DNA of 64,000 nucleotides from Sphingomonas aurea (GTDB lineage Bacteria > Pseudomonadota > Alphaproteobacteria > Sphingomonadales > Sphingomonadaceae), in NCBI RefSeq assembly GCF_030678875.1, contig NZ_JAUUDS010000001.1:496001-560000 (forward strand). Direction: 5' to 3'. Below are positions 49,876-60,227 of the stretch, in pieces. The position numbers and the translations under genes were made by a program. The stretch's first letter is position 1; each line of letters starts with the position of its first letter. Below the pieces are notes generated by a model, which worked only from the letters and a program-made list of their open reading frames with translations, was not told the origin of the DNA and ran no database searches.

Positions 49876-50952
49876 ATGGGTTACAGGGTGGTGGTCGCGG
49901 GCGCGACGGGCAATGTCGGGCGCGAGATGGTCAACATCCTGGCCGAGCGCGGCTTCCCCGCGGACGAGGTTGCGGTTCTCGCCTCCAGTCGCAGCCAGGG
50001 TGACCAGATCGAATATGGCGACACCGGCAAGCTGCTGAAGGTCCAGAATATCGAGCATTTCGATCCGGCCGGCTGGGATATGGCGCTGTTCGCGATCGGC
50101 AGCGAGGCGACCAAGGTCTACGCGCCGAAGTTCGCGGCTGCCGGCTGCACGGTGATCGACAACAGCTCGCTCTATCGCATGGACCCCGACGTGCCGCTGG
50201 TCGTGCCCGAGGTGAACCCGGACGCGATCGATGGCTACAAGGCCAGGAACATCATCGCCAATCCCAACTGCTCGACCGCGCAGATGGTCGTCGCGCTGAA
50301 GCCGCTGCACGATGCCGCGACGATCACCCGCGTCGTCGTCGCGACCTATCAGTCGGTGTCGGGCGCCGGCAAGGTCGGCATGGACGAGCTGTTCGAGCAG
50401 AGCCGCAACATCTTCGTCGGCGACAGCGCCGAACCGAAGAAGTTCACCAAGCAGATCGCGTTCAACGTGATCCCGCACATCGACAGCTTCCTGGACGACG
50501 GATCGACCAAGGAAGAATGGAAGATGGTGGTCGAGACCAAGAAGATCCTCGATCCCAAGATCAAGGTGACTGCCACCTGCGTGCGCGTCCCCGTGTTCGT
50601 CGGCCATTCGGAGGCGCTGAACGTCGAATTCGCCAACGAGCTGTCCGCCGAGGACGCCAAGCGCATCCTGCGCGAGGCGCCCGGCATCATGCTGATCGAC
50701 AAGCATGAGGACGGCGGCTACGCGACCCCGATCGAGGCGGCCGGCGACGACGCCACCTATGTCAGCCGCGTGCGCGAGGACCCGACGGTCGAGAACGGGC
50801 TGGCGCTGTGGTGCGTCAGCGATAATCTGCGCAAGGGCGCCGCGCTCAACGCCGTCCAGATCGCCGAACTGCTCGGCCGCCGCCACCTGAAGAAGGGCAA
50901 CGAGGCCGCGCTGATCGCCGACGAGGCGCGCGAAACCGCCAACGAGGACTGA
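49876..50952 (+). CDS. asd: aspartate-semialdehyde dehydrogenase
   Basis: It reduces aspartyl phosphate to aspartate semialdehyde for lysine, threonine, methionine and diaminopimelate. The 358-aa protein has the NADP loop GATGNVGREM at the N-terminus, the catalytic Cys in NPNCST and a late HIDSFLDDG block. ATG 49876 (MGYRVVVAGATG) matches the family; the longer frame adds an Arg-rich leader. The downstream 204 bases carry inverted repeats and no gene. Confidence 0.95.
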   Translation: MGYRVVVAGATGNVGREMVNILAERGFPADEVAVLASSRSQGDQIEYGDTGKLLKVQNIEHFDPAGWDMALFAIGSEATKVYAPKFAAAGCTVIDNSSLYRMDPDVPLVVPEVNPDAIDGYKARNIIANPNCSTAQMVVALKPLHDAATITRVVVATYQSVSGAGKVGMDELFEQSRNIFVGDSAEPKKFTKQIAFNVIPHIDSFLDDGSTKEEWKMVVETKKILDPKIKVTATCVRVPVFVGHSEALNVEFANELSAEDAKRILREAPGIMLIDKHEDGGYATPIEAAGDDATYVSRVREDPTVENGLALWCVSDNLRKGAALNAVQIAELLGRRHLKKGNEAALIADEARETANED

Positions 50953-50965
50953 GCGACCCTGATCC

Positions 50966-51133
50966 GTCACCCCAGCGCAGGCTGGGGTCTCTCACCAATA
51001 GCGCGACCGCCTAGAGTGTAATCCACCGAAACTGAAGCACCTCCGCGGCCTCCGCCGGGGAGACTAAGTGGCTGGTTCAATTCGAGTGGAACACACTCCA
51101 GCCGCGAAAGATCTCAGCCTGCGCGGGGATGAC
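50966..51133. repeat. nested inverted repeats between asd and emrB
   Basis: The 204-base gap between convergent asd and emrB has no gene. Outer arms at 50966-50993 and 51106-51133 pair at 23 of 28 bases. Inside them, arms at 51012-51036 and 51076-51100 pair imperfectly. The left outer arm itself contains a perfect CCCCAGC/GCTGGGG hairpin (50970-50987) that could end asd transcription. It resembles the scattered palindromic repeats of sphingomonad genomes; copy number was not tested. Confidence 0.7.
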
Positions 51134-51156
51134 GACAATGTGGCCGGTGCCCTGCC

Positions 51157-52707
51157 TCAATGCCCCATCGCATCTGCGCTCGCCTTTGCCGGTGCCGCGC
51201 CGCGCGGCCGCTTCATCAGCAGCACGAGGGGGATCGCGCAGGCGGTCAGGATCATCATCAGCTTGAAGTCGTCGAGATAGGCGATCATCGCCGCCTGCTG
51301 GTTCACCAGCCCGTCGACGATCGCCAGCGCCGCGTCGCTGTTCGTGCCCAGCATCGATCCGACGATCGGGTCGGCCCCGGTCAGCCCGCCTGCGGTGACA
51401 TGCCCGGCCAGCTCCATATGGCTGGTCTGGATGTTCCGGGCGAGCATCGCGACGACGATCGAGATACCGACCGACGCGCCGATGTTGCGCGACAGGTTCA
51501 TCAGGCTCGACCCCTCGGTCCGCTGGTGCGGGCCGAGCGTCGCGAAGGCGGTGATGTTGAGCGGGATGAAGATCAGCCCCAACCCCGCGCCCTGGATCAG
51601 CCCGGTGACGATGAAGTGGCGCGCACCCATCACCAGCGTCCAGCCGGTCATCTCCCACAGCGATACCGCCGCGATCGCGAGGCCGGTGCCGACCAGCCAG
51701 CGCGGGTCGGCGCCCTTCGCCACCAGCCGCCCGGCGATCGCCATGCTGAAGATGATGCCCACTCCGCGCGGCACCAGCAGCAGCCCGGTGTCGAGAACGG
51801 GATAGCCGTAGAGGTTCTGGAGCATCGGCGGCAGCAGCGCCATCGTCGCCATCATCAGCATGCCGACGACCAGCATGAAGCCGATGCCGGTCATCAGGTT
51901 GCGGTTGGCGAGCAGGTCGCGCCCGAACATCGGCCGCTTGGCGGTCGCCAGATGGACCGCAAACATCCACGCCGCCGACAGCGCGACCAGTCCCTCCAGC
52001 CATACCTCCCACGACGCGAACCAATCCTCCGACTGGCCGCGGTCGAGCATCAGCTGGAGCGAGCTGATCGCGATCGCCAGCGTCGCGAAGCCGAACAGGT
52101 CGAATCCGCGCTTCAGCACCGGCCGGCTCGGCAGCAGCGACCACAGGATCGCGAAGCAGCCGATGCCGATCGGCACGTTGACGTAGAAGACCCAGCGCCA
52201 GTTGTAGTTCTCGGTCAGCCAGCCACCCAGCACCGGCCCCATGATCGGGCCGACCATCACCCCCATGCCCCACACCGCCATCGCGCCGGCCTGTTTCGAC
52301 GGCCGGTTGATGTCGAGCATCACCGTCTGGCTGAGCGGGTTCATGAAGGCCGCCGCGATACCCTGGAGGATGCGGAAGAACACCATCGACGGCAGGTTCT
52401 GCGCCAGCCCGCACAGCATCGATGCCGCGACGAAGCCGACTACCGACCACAGGAACAGGTTGCGGCTGCCGATCCGGTCCGACAGCCAGCCGGTCACCGG
52501 GATCGCGACCGCCGAGGCGACGATGTAGCTGGTCAGCACCCAGGTGATCGTATCCGCCGTCGCGCCCAGCGCCGCCTGCATGTGCGGCAGCGCGACATTG
52601 GCGATGGTCGAATCGAGGATCTGCATGATCGTCGCCGCCATTACGCCGAGGGTCAGCAGCGGACGGTTACTGGTGTGGAGCGCGGGCTGGTCGTGGGCGG
52701 CAGTCAT
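51157..52707 (-). CDS. DHA2-family multidrug efflux permease (EmrB-like)
   Basis: A 516-aa major-facilitator transporter with 14 hydrophobic segments. Family signatures are LDSTIANVALPHMQ in helix 1, LSDRIGSRNLF in the first loop (motif A) and GWLTENYNWRWVFYVNVPIG (motif C region). EmrB-type pumps expel hydrophobic toxins with a membrane-fusion partner. The HlyD-type gene lies upstream on the same strand, separated by a 136-base gap that holds a hairpin. Confidence 0.93.
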   Translation of the reverse strand: MTAAHDQPALHTSNRPLLTLGVMAATIMQILDSTIANVALPHMQAALGATADTITWVLTSYIVASAVAIPVTGWLSDRIGSRNLFLWSVVGFVAASMLCGLAQNLPSMVFFRILQGIAAAFMNPLSQTVMLDINRPSKQAGAMAVWGMGVMVGPIMGPVLGGWLTENYNWRWVFYVNVPIGIGCFAILWSLLPSRPVLKRGFDLFGFATLAIAISSLQLMLDRGQSEDWFASWEVWLEGLVALSAAWMFAVHLATAKRPMFGRDLLANRNLMTGIGFMLVVGMLMMATMALLPPMLQNLYGYPVLDTGLLLVPRGVGIIFSMAIAGRLVAKGADPRWLVGTGLAIAAVSLWEMTGWTLVMGARHFIVTGLIQGAGLGLIFIPLNITAFATLGPHQRTEGSSLMNLSRNIGASVGISIVVAMLARNIQTSHMELAGHVTAGGLTGADPIVGSMLGTNSDAALAIVDGLVNQQAAMIAYLDDFKLMMILTACAIPLVLLMKRPRGAAPAKASADAMGH

Positions 52708-52734
52708 GGCCAGTACCGGCCGAAATTGCCAATC

Positions 52735-52828
52735 GTCATGCCGGGCTTGTCCCGGCTTCCACGGCTCAACAAACGCTCAGCCTGATGCTCTTGCGGCCCG
52801 GTGGATGCCGGGACGAGCCCGGCATGAC
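52735..52828. repeat. long palindromic element between emrA-like and emrB-like genes
   Basis: Arms at 52735-52762 and 52801-52828 pair at 26 of 28 bases with a 38-base loop. The arms contain the GCCGGGC core typical of intergenic repeats in sphingomonads. It sits inside the presumed emrA-emrB transcript, just before the emrB start. Confidence 0.8.
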
Positions 52829-52843
52829 GGGGCATCCCAAAGC

Positions 52844-53917
52844 TCAACGCCCGCTCCGCACGTCGACGGTCACGTCCGCCGACTGGCCGGCGATCAGCTG
52901 GCGCGGGCTTTTCTGGTCAATGGCAATGCGCACCGGAATGCGCTGCGTCACCTTGACCCAGTTGCCCGTCGCATTCTGCGCCGGCAGCACCGAGAATTCC
53001 GATCCGGTACCCGCGCCGATCGACTGGACATGCCCCTTCAGCGTCACGCCCGGAAAGGCGTCGAAGCGAACCTCCGCCGGCTGGCCGACGCGCATGTGCT
53101 GCAGGTCGGTCTCCTTGAAGTTCGCCTCCACCCACGACGTGTCGCTGGCCACGATCGACACGGCGGGCAGGCCGGTGATCATCATCTGGCCGACCTGAAG
53201 CCGGTCGGTCTGGCTGACGGTGCCGCCGACCGGCGCGCGCACGACGGTGCGCGACAGATCGAGCGCTGCCTTGTCACGCCCCACCCGTGCGGCCGCGATC
53301 GCGGGATTGGCACCGGGCACCGCCGATCCGGTCGACAGCTTCGCCTGCGCCTTGTCGGCTTCCGCCTGCGCATTGCCCAGCCGGCCGCGCGCCTGTTCCA
53401 GCGCATGTTCCGCCTGTTGCAGCCGCGCGCGGGTCGTGAAGCCGCGGCGCATCAGCTCGGCCTGACGGTCGTAATCCTCCTTGGCCGACTGGATCGCGTC
53501 ACGCGCGGCGACGATGTCGGCACCGGTCCCGCGATAGTCGGACTGGAGCGAGGTGAGCTGGACCTGCGCGCCGGCGATCGCCGCATCCGCCTGTTCGACG
53601 GCGATCCGGTACGGCGCCGGGTCGATGCGGAACAGCAGGTCACCTGCCTTCACCCGCTGGTTCTCGGTCACTCCGACCTCGACGATGCGGCCCGCGACAT
53701 CAGCCGACACTGCCACCTTGTCCTGCGCGACATAGGCGTTGTCGGTCGACACCGTCCGGCCGGCGGTGAACCAGAACCAGCCGGCGACGATCGCGGCCAG
53801 CAACGGTACGCTGACCATCAACAGCGGGCGCCAGCGGCGGCGCCGGGCGACCGGGGCTTCCGCTGTCGCATCGATCGTGCCGGCGTGCAGCGTGCGCTGC
53901 GGATCCGCGTCAGCCAT
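52844..53917 (-). CDS. HlyD/EmrA-family membrane-fusion protein
   Basis: The periplasmic adaptor of the efflux pump. The 357-aa protein has a basic cytoplasmic N-terminus, one transmembrane segment (about 30-50), a lipoyl half-motif (VSTDNAYVAQDKVAVSADVAG), a helical hairpin (about 110-200), the second lipoyl half and a beta domain. Its ATG overlaps the marR stop by eight bases, making a marR-emrA-emrB order. Confidence 0.92.
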   Translation of the reverse strand: MADADPQRTLHAGTIDATAEAPVARRRRWRPLLMVSVPLLAAIVAGWFWFTAGRTVSTDNAYVAQDKVAVSADVAGRIVEVGVTENQRVKAGDLLFRIDPAPYRIAVEQADAAIAGAQVQLTSLQSDYRGTGADIVAARDAIQSAKEDYDRQAELMRRGFTTRARLQQAEHALEQARGRLGNAQAEADKAQAKLSTGSAVPGANPAIAAARVGRDKAALDLSRTVVRAPVGGTVSQTDRLQVGQMMITGLPAVSIVASDTSWVEANFKETDLQHMRVGQPAEVRFDAFPGVTLKGHVQSIGAGTGSEFSVLPAQNATGNWVKVTQRIPVRIAIDQKSPRQLIAGQSADVTVDVRSGR

Positions 53918-54353
53918 GGGCCTTTTCCTTCGGTGATGCCGCCTGAAGATTGGTATGAAGCTGTCCCAGCGTGTCCTTCATCGCCGCCAGCGCGGCGGCG
54001 TCGATCCCGCCCAGCACTTCGCCGAACAGGTCGTCGGCGACCCCGCGCAACCGGTCGAGCATGGGATGCGCCCGCTCGGTCAGGAAGATGTTCCACGCCC
54101 GCCGGTCGGCCGGATCCCGGCGCCGCTCGACCAGCCCGGCATCCGCCAGCCGATCGACCATGCGGCACAAGGTAATCGGCTCGACCTCCAGCAGTTCCGC
54201 GAGCGTCCCCTGAGTCGCGCCCTCGTGCCGCGCCAGCTTCAGCAGCACGCGCCACTGCTGCCGGGTGGCGCCGACCTGTCGCGCACGCTCGTCGAAGCGG
54301 CGGCGCATCAGGCGCGACACGTCGCCGATCAGAAATGCCAAGTCATCATTCAT
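53910..54353 (-). CDS. MarR-family transcriptional regulator
   Basis: A 147-aa winged-helix regulator, probably a ligand-relieved repressor of the efflux genes it overlaps. It shows the MarR pattern: QWRVLLKLARHEGATQGTLAELLEV (recognition helix region), then ITLCRMVDRLADAGLVERRRDPADRRAWNIFLTE (wing with DPxDRR). ATG 54353 (MNDDLAFLIGD) gives the family length; upstream frame residues lie in the promoter. Confidence 0.92.
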   Translation of the reverse strand: MNDDLAFLIGDVSRLMRRRFDERARQVGATRQQWRVLLKLARHEGATQGTLAELLEVEPITLCRMVDRLADAGLVERRRDPADRRAWNIFLTERAHPMLDRLRGVADDLFGEVLGGIDAAALAAMKDTLGQLHTNLQAASPKEKAHG

Positions 54354-54360
54354 CGCGCGC

Positions 54361-54382
54361 ACATAATATGCATGCTTAGTAA
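54361..54382 (-). promoter_or_regulatory. candidate promoter/operator of the marR-efflux operon
   Basis: A locally AT-rich patch on the minus strand reads ACTAAGCATGCATATTATG (plus 54362-54380). It contains TATTAT, a good -10 match, and the overlapping palindromes GCATGC and ATGCAT. It lies just above the marR ATG, where a MarR protein would bind its own promoter. No convincing -35 was seen. Confidence 0.35.
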
Positions 54383-55972
<1,590 letters not shown>

Positions 55973-55975
55973 GCC

Positions 55976-57148
55976 ATGACGCCGGCGGCGCGGACCCAGG
56001 CCGCGATCGAGCTGCTCGACATGATCGCCGATGCCGCGCGCGAGGGCGGGGCGGCGGCGGACACGCTGGTCGCCCGCTATTTCGCGACGCGCCGCTATGC
56101 CGGGTCGAAGGACCGGCGGGCGGTGCGCGAGCTGGTCTATGCCGCGATCCGCTCTGCTGGCGAGGTGCCGCCGAGCGGCCGCGCCGCGCTGCTGCTGCTC
56201 GCCGACGAGGATCCCGCGGTCGCAGCGACCTTCGACGGATCGGCGCACGGTCCCGCGCCGATCGCGCCGGGCGAGAAGCGGGCAGGGCGGGGGATCGCGC
56301 CGGCCTGGCTGGTCGAGATGCTGCGCCTGTCCAGCCTGTCCGATGAGGCGATGCCGGCCCTGATATCGCGGGCACCACTCGACCTGCGCATCAACACGCT
56401 GAAGGACGCGCCCGAAGTCGAGGGCGCGGAGCCGCTGCCGCGCGTTCCCGCCGGCCTGCGCCTGCCGAGTGGCACCGTGGTCGACCAACTGCCGGCGTTC
56501 CGGGACGGCGCGGTCGAGGTGCAGGACGAGGGCAGCCAGATCGTCGGCCTGGCACTGCCGGTCGAACCCGGACAGCGGATCGTCGACCTCTGTGCCGGTG
56601 CCGGTGGCAAAACGCTGGCGCTCGCCGCGCGAATGGCGAACGAGGGCGCGCTGCTCGCCTGCGATACCGATCGCGGTCGCCTGTCGCGCCTGCTGCCACG
56701 GGCCGAGCGGGCGGGCGTGTCGATCGTCGAGACGCGGCTGCTCGATCCGGGTCGCGAAGCGGAGGCACTGGTCGGCTGGCGCGGTAGTGCCGACGGTATG
56801 CTGGTCGACGCGCCCTGCTCGGGTACCGGCACCTGGCGCCGCAATCCCGAGGCGCGCTGGCGGCTGACGCCCAAGCGGTTGGCGCGGCTGGTCGAGACAC
56901 AGGCGCACGTCCTGTCGATCGCGGCACCGCTGGTGCGGCCGGGCGGCAGCCTGGTCTACATCGTCTGCTCGCTGCTCGACGAGGAGGGAACGGGGCAGGT
57001 CGACCGTTTCCTTGCCGCTCATCCCGGCTGGCGCGCCGAAACGCCGGACCTGCCCGCCGGTCGCCCGCACGGGCACGGCGTCCGCCTTGATCCCGCCACC
57101 GACGGGACGGATGGATTTTTCGTCGCGCGGCTGATCGCGCCATGCTAG
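55976..57148 (+). CDS. RsmB/NOP-family rRNA (cytosine-5)-methyltransferase
   Basis: An S-adenosylmethionine-dependent RNA m5C methyltransferase. The 390-aa protein has a NusB-like N-terminal helical region, a SAM site VDLCAGAGGKTLALAA, the release Cys in DAPCSGTGTWRRNPE and the catalytic Cys in YIVCSLLDEEG. It is slightly shorter than E. coli RsmB and belongs to the alphaproteobacterial RsmB-like group, so the exact rRNA target is not certain. It is coupled to guaB by spacing. Confidence 0.9.
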   Translation: MTPAARTQAAIELLDMIADAAREGGAAADTLVARYFATRRYAGSKDRRAVRELVYAAIRSAGEVPPSGRAALLLLADEDPAVAATFDGSAHGPAPIAPGEKRAGRGIAPAWLVEMLRLSSLSDEAMPALISRAPLDLRINTLKDAPEVEGAEPLPRVPAGLRLPSGTVVDQLPAFRDGAVEVQDEGSQIVGLALPVEPGQRIVDLCAGAGGKTLALAARMANEGALLACDTDRGRLSRLLPRAERAGVSIVETRLLDPGREAEALVGWRGSADGMLVDAPCSGTGTWRRNPEARWRLTPKRLARLVETQAHVLSIAAPLVRPGGSLVYIVCSLLDEEGTGQVDRFLAAHPGWRAETPDLPAGRPHGHGVRLDPATDGTDGFFVARLIAPC

Positions 57149-57173
57149 CCGTCATGGCGTGCCCCGTTCGGAG

Positions 57174-57674
57174 ATGATGATGCGTTTCGCCTCGGTCGCC
57201 CTTGTCGCCGCGCTTGCGACGGTCAGCGTCACGACCTCGCTGAAGGGCCAGCGTACCGAGCGGGCGATCGATCCGCGTTCGATGCAGCTGCTGGCCGAGG
57301 GCAAGGCGCAGAAGGCCGCCGGTCACCTGGAACTCGCCAACGACACGCTGGAAACGGCGGCGCTGGTCGATCCGCGCAACGCCGGGGCGTTCATCACCCT
57401 GGCCCAGATTGCCGAAACGCGCGCGCTGCCCGGCAAGGCGATCCGCCTCTATCGCGAGGCGCTGCTCCTCGAACCCGACGATCGCGCCGCGTTGCAGGGG
57501 CAGGGCGAGGCGCTGGTCGCCAAGGGTGCGCTCGACCGCGCGCGCGCGAACCTCGCCCGGCTGAAGACGCTGTGCAAGGGCCCTTGCCCCGAGGCGACCA
57601 CGCTCGCCGCGAGCATCGTCAAGGGCCCGCCGATCACGACCGCGCAGGTCGAGGGAACGACCGGCAAGCCCTGA
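57174..57674 (+). CDS. tetratricopeptide-repeat protein with signal peptide
   Basis: A 166-aa protein beginning with three Met codons in a row, a hydrophobic leader (FASVALVAALATVSVTTS) and about three TPR motifs (about residues 45-145: AGHLELANDTLETAALVDPRNAGAFITLAQI, AIRLYREALLLEPDDRAAL). It is probably periplasmic and used for protein contacts. Two cysteines (LCKGPC) lie near the end. It follows the methyltransferase by 25 bases and converges on rsmA. Confidence 0.78.
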   Translation: MMMRFASVALVAALATVSVTTSLKGQRTERAIDPRSMQLLAEGKAQKAAGHLELANDTLETAALVDPRNAGAFITLAQIAETRALPGKAIRLYREALLLEPDDRAALQGQGEALVAKGALDRARANLARLKTLCKGPCPEATTLAASIVKGPPITTAQVEGTTGKP

Positions 57675-57680
57675 CCTTCG

Positions 57681-58505
57681 TCAGGCCATCGCCCGAGCGA
57701 GGGCGATGAACTCCGCAACGCTCACCGTTTCGGCCCGCCGCGTCGGATCGATGCCGCAAGCCTCCATCGCCTCTGCGGCGCCCGCGACACCCTTCAAACT
57801 CTGCCGCAGCATCTTGCGCCGCTGTCCGAACGCCGCGCCGGTCAGCCGCTCCAGCGTCGCCAGCCGCACCCCATCGGGCGTCGTGGTCGGGGTGATGTGG
57901 ACAACCGCCGACATCACCTTTGGCGGCGGGGTAAAGGCGGAGCGATGGACCGGCATCGCGATCCGCGCCGCCGAGCGCCACTGGGCGAGTACCGCCAGCC
58001 GGCCATAGGCGTCGTCATCTGCCGCCGCGACGATCCGGTCCGCCACCTCGCGCTGGAACATCAGCGTCAGCGATCGCCACCACGGCATCCACTCGGCCGA
58101 CAGCCACCCGACCAGCAGCGCGGTGCCGACATTATAGGGCAGGTTCGATACGATATGCGGCGCACCGTCGAACAGCGCGGGTGCGTCAATCTCCAGCGCG
58201 TCACCCTCGATCACCCGCAGCTTGCCGGGGTATGCGTCGCCCAGTTCTGCGAGCGCCGGGATGCAGCGCCGGTCGCGCTCGATCGCGGTCACGCGGGCAC
58301 CCGCGGCGAGCAGGGCCCGGGTCAGGCCACCGGGCCCCGGGCCAACCTCCAGCACCTCGGCACCCGTCAGGTCGCCCGGCACCGCGGCGATGCGCGCGAG
58401 CAGCTGGCCGTCGAACAGGAAATTCTGCCCGAGCGCCTTGGACGCGGTCAGCCCGTGGCGCGCGATCACCTCACGCAGGGGCGGCAGGGCAGGCGTGTCG
58501 CTCAC
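57681..58505 (-). CDS. rsmA: 16S rRNA (adenine(1518)-N(6)/adenine(1519)-N(6))-dimethyltransferase
   Basis: RsmA (KsgA) dimethylates two adenines near the 3' end of 16S rRNA. The 274-aa protein has [15 protein letters not shown], the SAM loop [14 protein letters not shown] and the catalytic [11 protein letters not shown]. The start is GTG at 58505. It follows surA by 27 bases; pdxA, which often lies between these two genes, is absent here. Confidence 0.95.
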   Translation of the reverse strand: MSDTPALPPLREVIARHGLTASKALGQNFLFDGQLLARIAAVPGDLTGAEVLEVGPGPGGLTRALLAAGARVTAIERDRRCIPALAELGDAYPGKLRVIEGDALEIDAPALFDGAPHIVSNLPYNVGTALLVGWLSAEWMPWWRSLTLMFQREVADRIVAAADDDAYGRLAVLAQWRSAARIAMPVHRSAFTPPPKVMSAVVHITPTTTPDGVRLATLERLTGAAFGQRRKMLRQSLKGVAGAAEAMEACGIDPTRRAETVSVAEFIALARAMA

Positions 58506-58532
58506 GCCCGAACGGCGTGGCGAGACACCACC

Positions 58533-59906
58533 TCAGCGATACTCGACGACCGCATCGCGCCGCAGATCGCGCAGCTTCTGCTGCGAGCGCAGGTTCACGC
58601 GCTGCTGCTGGAGCTGGTTTTCGACCTGTTCGGACGAGGGCAGCTGTCCGCCCTTGGGATCGTCGCGACCGCACAGCACCAGCGCGCGAACGCCGTCTTC
58701 CCGCGATCCGAACGGCGGCGTCGCCTGGCCGACCTGAAGCTGCAGCATGATCTCGGCCAGCTGCGGCGGCAGGTCGCGGACGCGGATCGCATCATTGTCG
58801 ACCACTTCCGCACCGATCGTCGCCGCGACCTTCGCCACCGTGCCGCAGCCCTGGATCGCGCTCAGTGCCTTGCCGAACGCCGCCGCCTTCGCCGCCGCCT
58901 GCGCCTCGGCCAGGCCGGGCGGGAACTTGAGCGTCAGCTGCTTCAGACTGAGCCGCGCGTCGCGCGGATCGGCGGTCAGCACCTGCCGCTTGTCGGCGAG
59001 CGCGATGATCGAGAAGCCGCCTGGGATCGGGATCGGGCCCGCGACCTGGCCGGGCTGCATCTGCTGGACCGAGGCGGCCAGCTCGGTCGGCAGCTGCGCC
59101 GCGCGCACCCAGCCCAGGTCGCCGTCGACACCGCGGGTCGACGCCTCGGAATATTGCCGTGCGAAGAAGCCGAACGGCTGCTGCGCCTTCTGGATCTCCG
59201 CGATGATCTGCTTCGCGCGCGCCAGCACCTGCGGGGCGGTGGCGTCGTTGGCAGAAAGATAGATCTCGCGGAGATTATACTCCTCGGTCCCCTTGGCCGC
59301 CTCCAGCCGGTCGAGGATCGCCTTGACCTCGGCCTCGCCGATATTGACCGACGGCTCGACCTTACGGCGCAGATAACGCTGCCAGGCCAGCTCGCCCTCG
59401 ATCTGCCGCTTCAGCGACCGTTCCGACGACCCGGCGTCGCGCAGGAAGCCCGCCATCTGCGCCGGCGTACGATTGAAGTTCTGGGCGATCCGGTCGTAGC
59501 TCTGCTGCAACTCGTCGCGCGTGATCGTGATGTCGGCGGTCTTCGCCTCTTGGATCTGCAGCGTCTCGTCGATCAGCTGGCGCAGCACCTGCAGCTTCAG
59601 CCGATCCAACTCGGCCTGGGGCAGCTTGGTGGTGTTGTTCGCCGCCAGGATCAACGCGACGCGCTGGTCGACATCGGTGCCGGTGATGACATGCTCGTTG
59701 ACGATCGCCGTCGGTTTGCGGACGTTGGGGTCGAGCTTGCCGAAGATCTCGAGATTGGCGGGCAGGTCCAGCCCGGCCGCGCTCGACTGTTCGGGCTGCT
59801 GCGCCACCGCGCCGCCGGCCAGCACCGCCAGCATCACCGATCCCAGCAACCGGCCGCTCGCCGCGACCCACCGACTTTCATGCTTCACGTATATGTCCGT
59901 TCCCAT
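58533..59906 (-). CDS. surA: periplasmic chaperone and peptidyl-prolyl isomerase SurA
   Basis: SurA escorts outer-membrane proteins such as LptD to the BAM machine. The 457-aa protein has a signal peptide (about residues 1-34, SVMLAVLAGGAVAQ), a SurA-N domain (AIVNEHVITGTDVDQR) and a parvulin domain (about 205-310: REIYLSANDATAPQ, FARQYSEASTRGVDGDLGWV). A second parvulin-like half follows. ATG 59906 is preferred; earlier in-frame starts at 59948 and 59972 give a longer leader. lptD lies upstream, beyond a palindromic element. Confidence 0.92.
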   Translation of the reverse strand: MGTDIYVKHESRWVAASGRLLGSVMLAVLAGGAVAQQPEQSSAAGLDLPANLEIFGKLDPNVRKPTAIVNEHVITGTDVDQRVALILAANNTTKLPQAELDRLKLQVLRQLIDETLQIQEAKTADITITRDELQQSYDRIAQNFNRTPAQMAGFLRDAGSSERSLKRQIEGELAWQRYLRRKVEPSVNIGEAEVKAILDRLEAAKGTEEYNLREIYLSANDATAPQVLARAKQIIAEIQKAQQPFGFFARQYSEASTRGVDGDLGWVRAAQLPTELAASVQQMQPGQVAGPIPIPGGFSIIALADKRQVLTADPRDARLSLKQLTLKFPPGLAEAQAAAKAAAFGKALSAIQGCGTVAKVAATIGAEVVDNDAIRVRDLPPQLAEIMLQLQVGQATPPFGSREDGVRALVLCGRDDPKGGQLPSSEQVENQLQQQRVNLRSQQKLRDLRRDAVVEYR

Positions 59907-59965
59907 CAGGTGCCGTCCGGTCGACACCGCCGCGGTTAGCCGCGCCATGCTGAACCACCGCTTAC

Positions 59966-60227
59966 GGTCCAAACTCGCTCAGGACAATGCCGTGATCGCC
60001 CGGAGCCGCTTACTGACAAGGAAGGTCGCGCTGTCGCGTAGCGGTGCTACGCGCAAGCGGCCTGACGCTGTCAGCAAGCGGCTCCGGGCGACCGCTGCGC
60101 GGCGGGCCGAGGCGTGCGACAGGCGGCGTCGCGCGTCGGTCACGATGCTTGGCATCGCTCCCTCCTTGCTCCTGGCCTGTCACCCGCCTCGGCTCCGTCA
60201 CGGCGTTGTCCTGAGCGAGTTTGGGCC
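59966..60227. repeat. 262-base three-armed palindromic element between lptD and surA
   Basis: The 321 bases between surA and lptD hold no gene but an elaborate symmetric element. Outer arms 59966-59995 and 60198-60227 pair at 28 of 30. Arm A (59997-60018 with 60069-60090) pairs at 21 of 22 and encloses a perfect 8-bp hairpin (60035-60053). Arm B (60106-60123 with 60176-60193) pairs at 16 of 18 and encloses a 5-bp hairpin (60144-60156). It begins directly after the lptD stop codon on the minus strand. Confidence 0.85.

Noticed and set aside
57897..59939. A 680-codon plus-strand open frame antisense to rsmA and surA
   Set aside because: Composition dominated by Arg/Gln/Leu, no domain; both opposite genes are clear.
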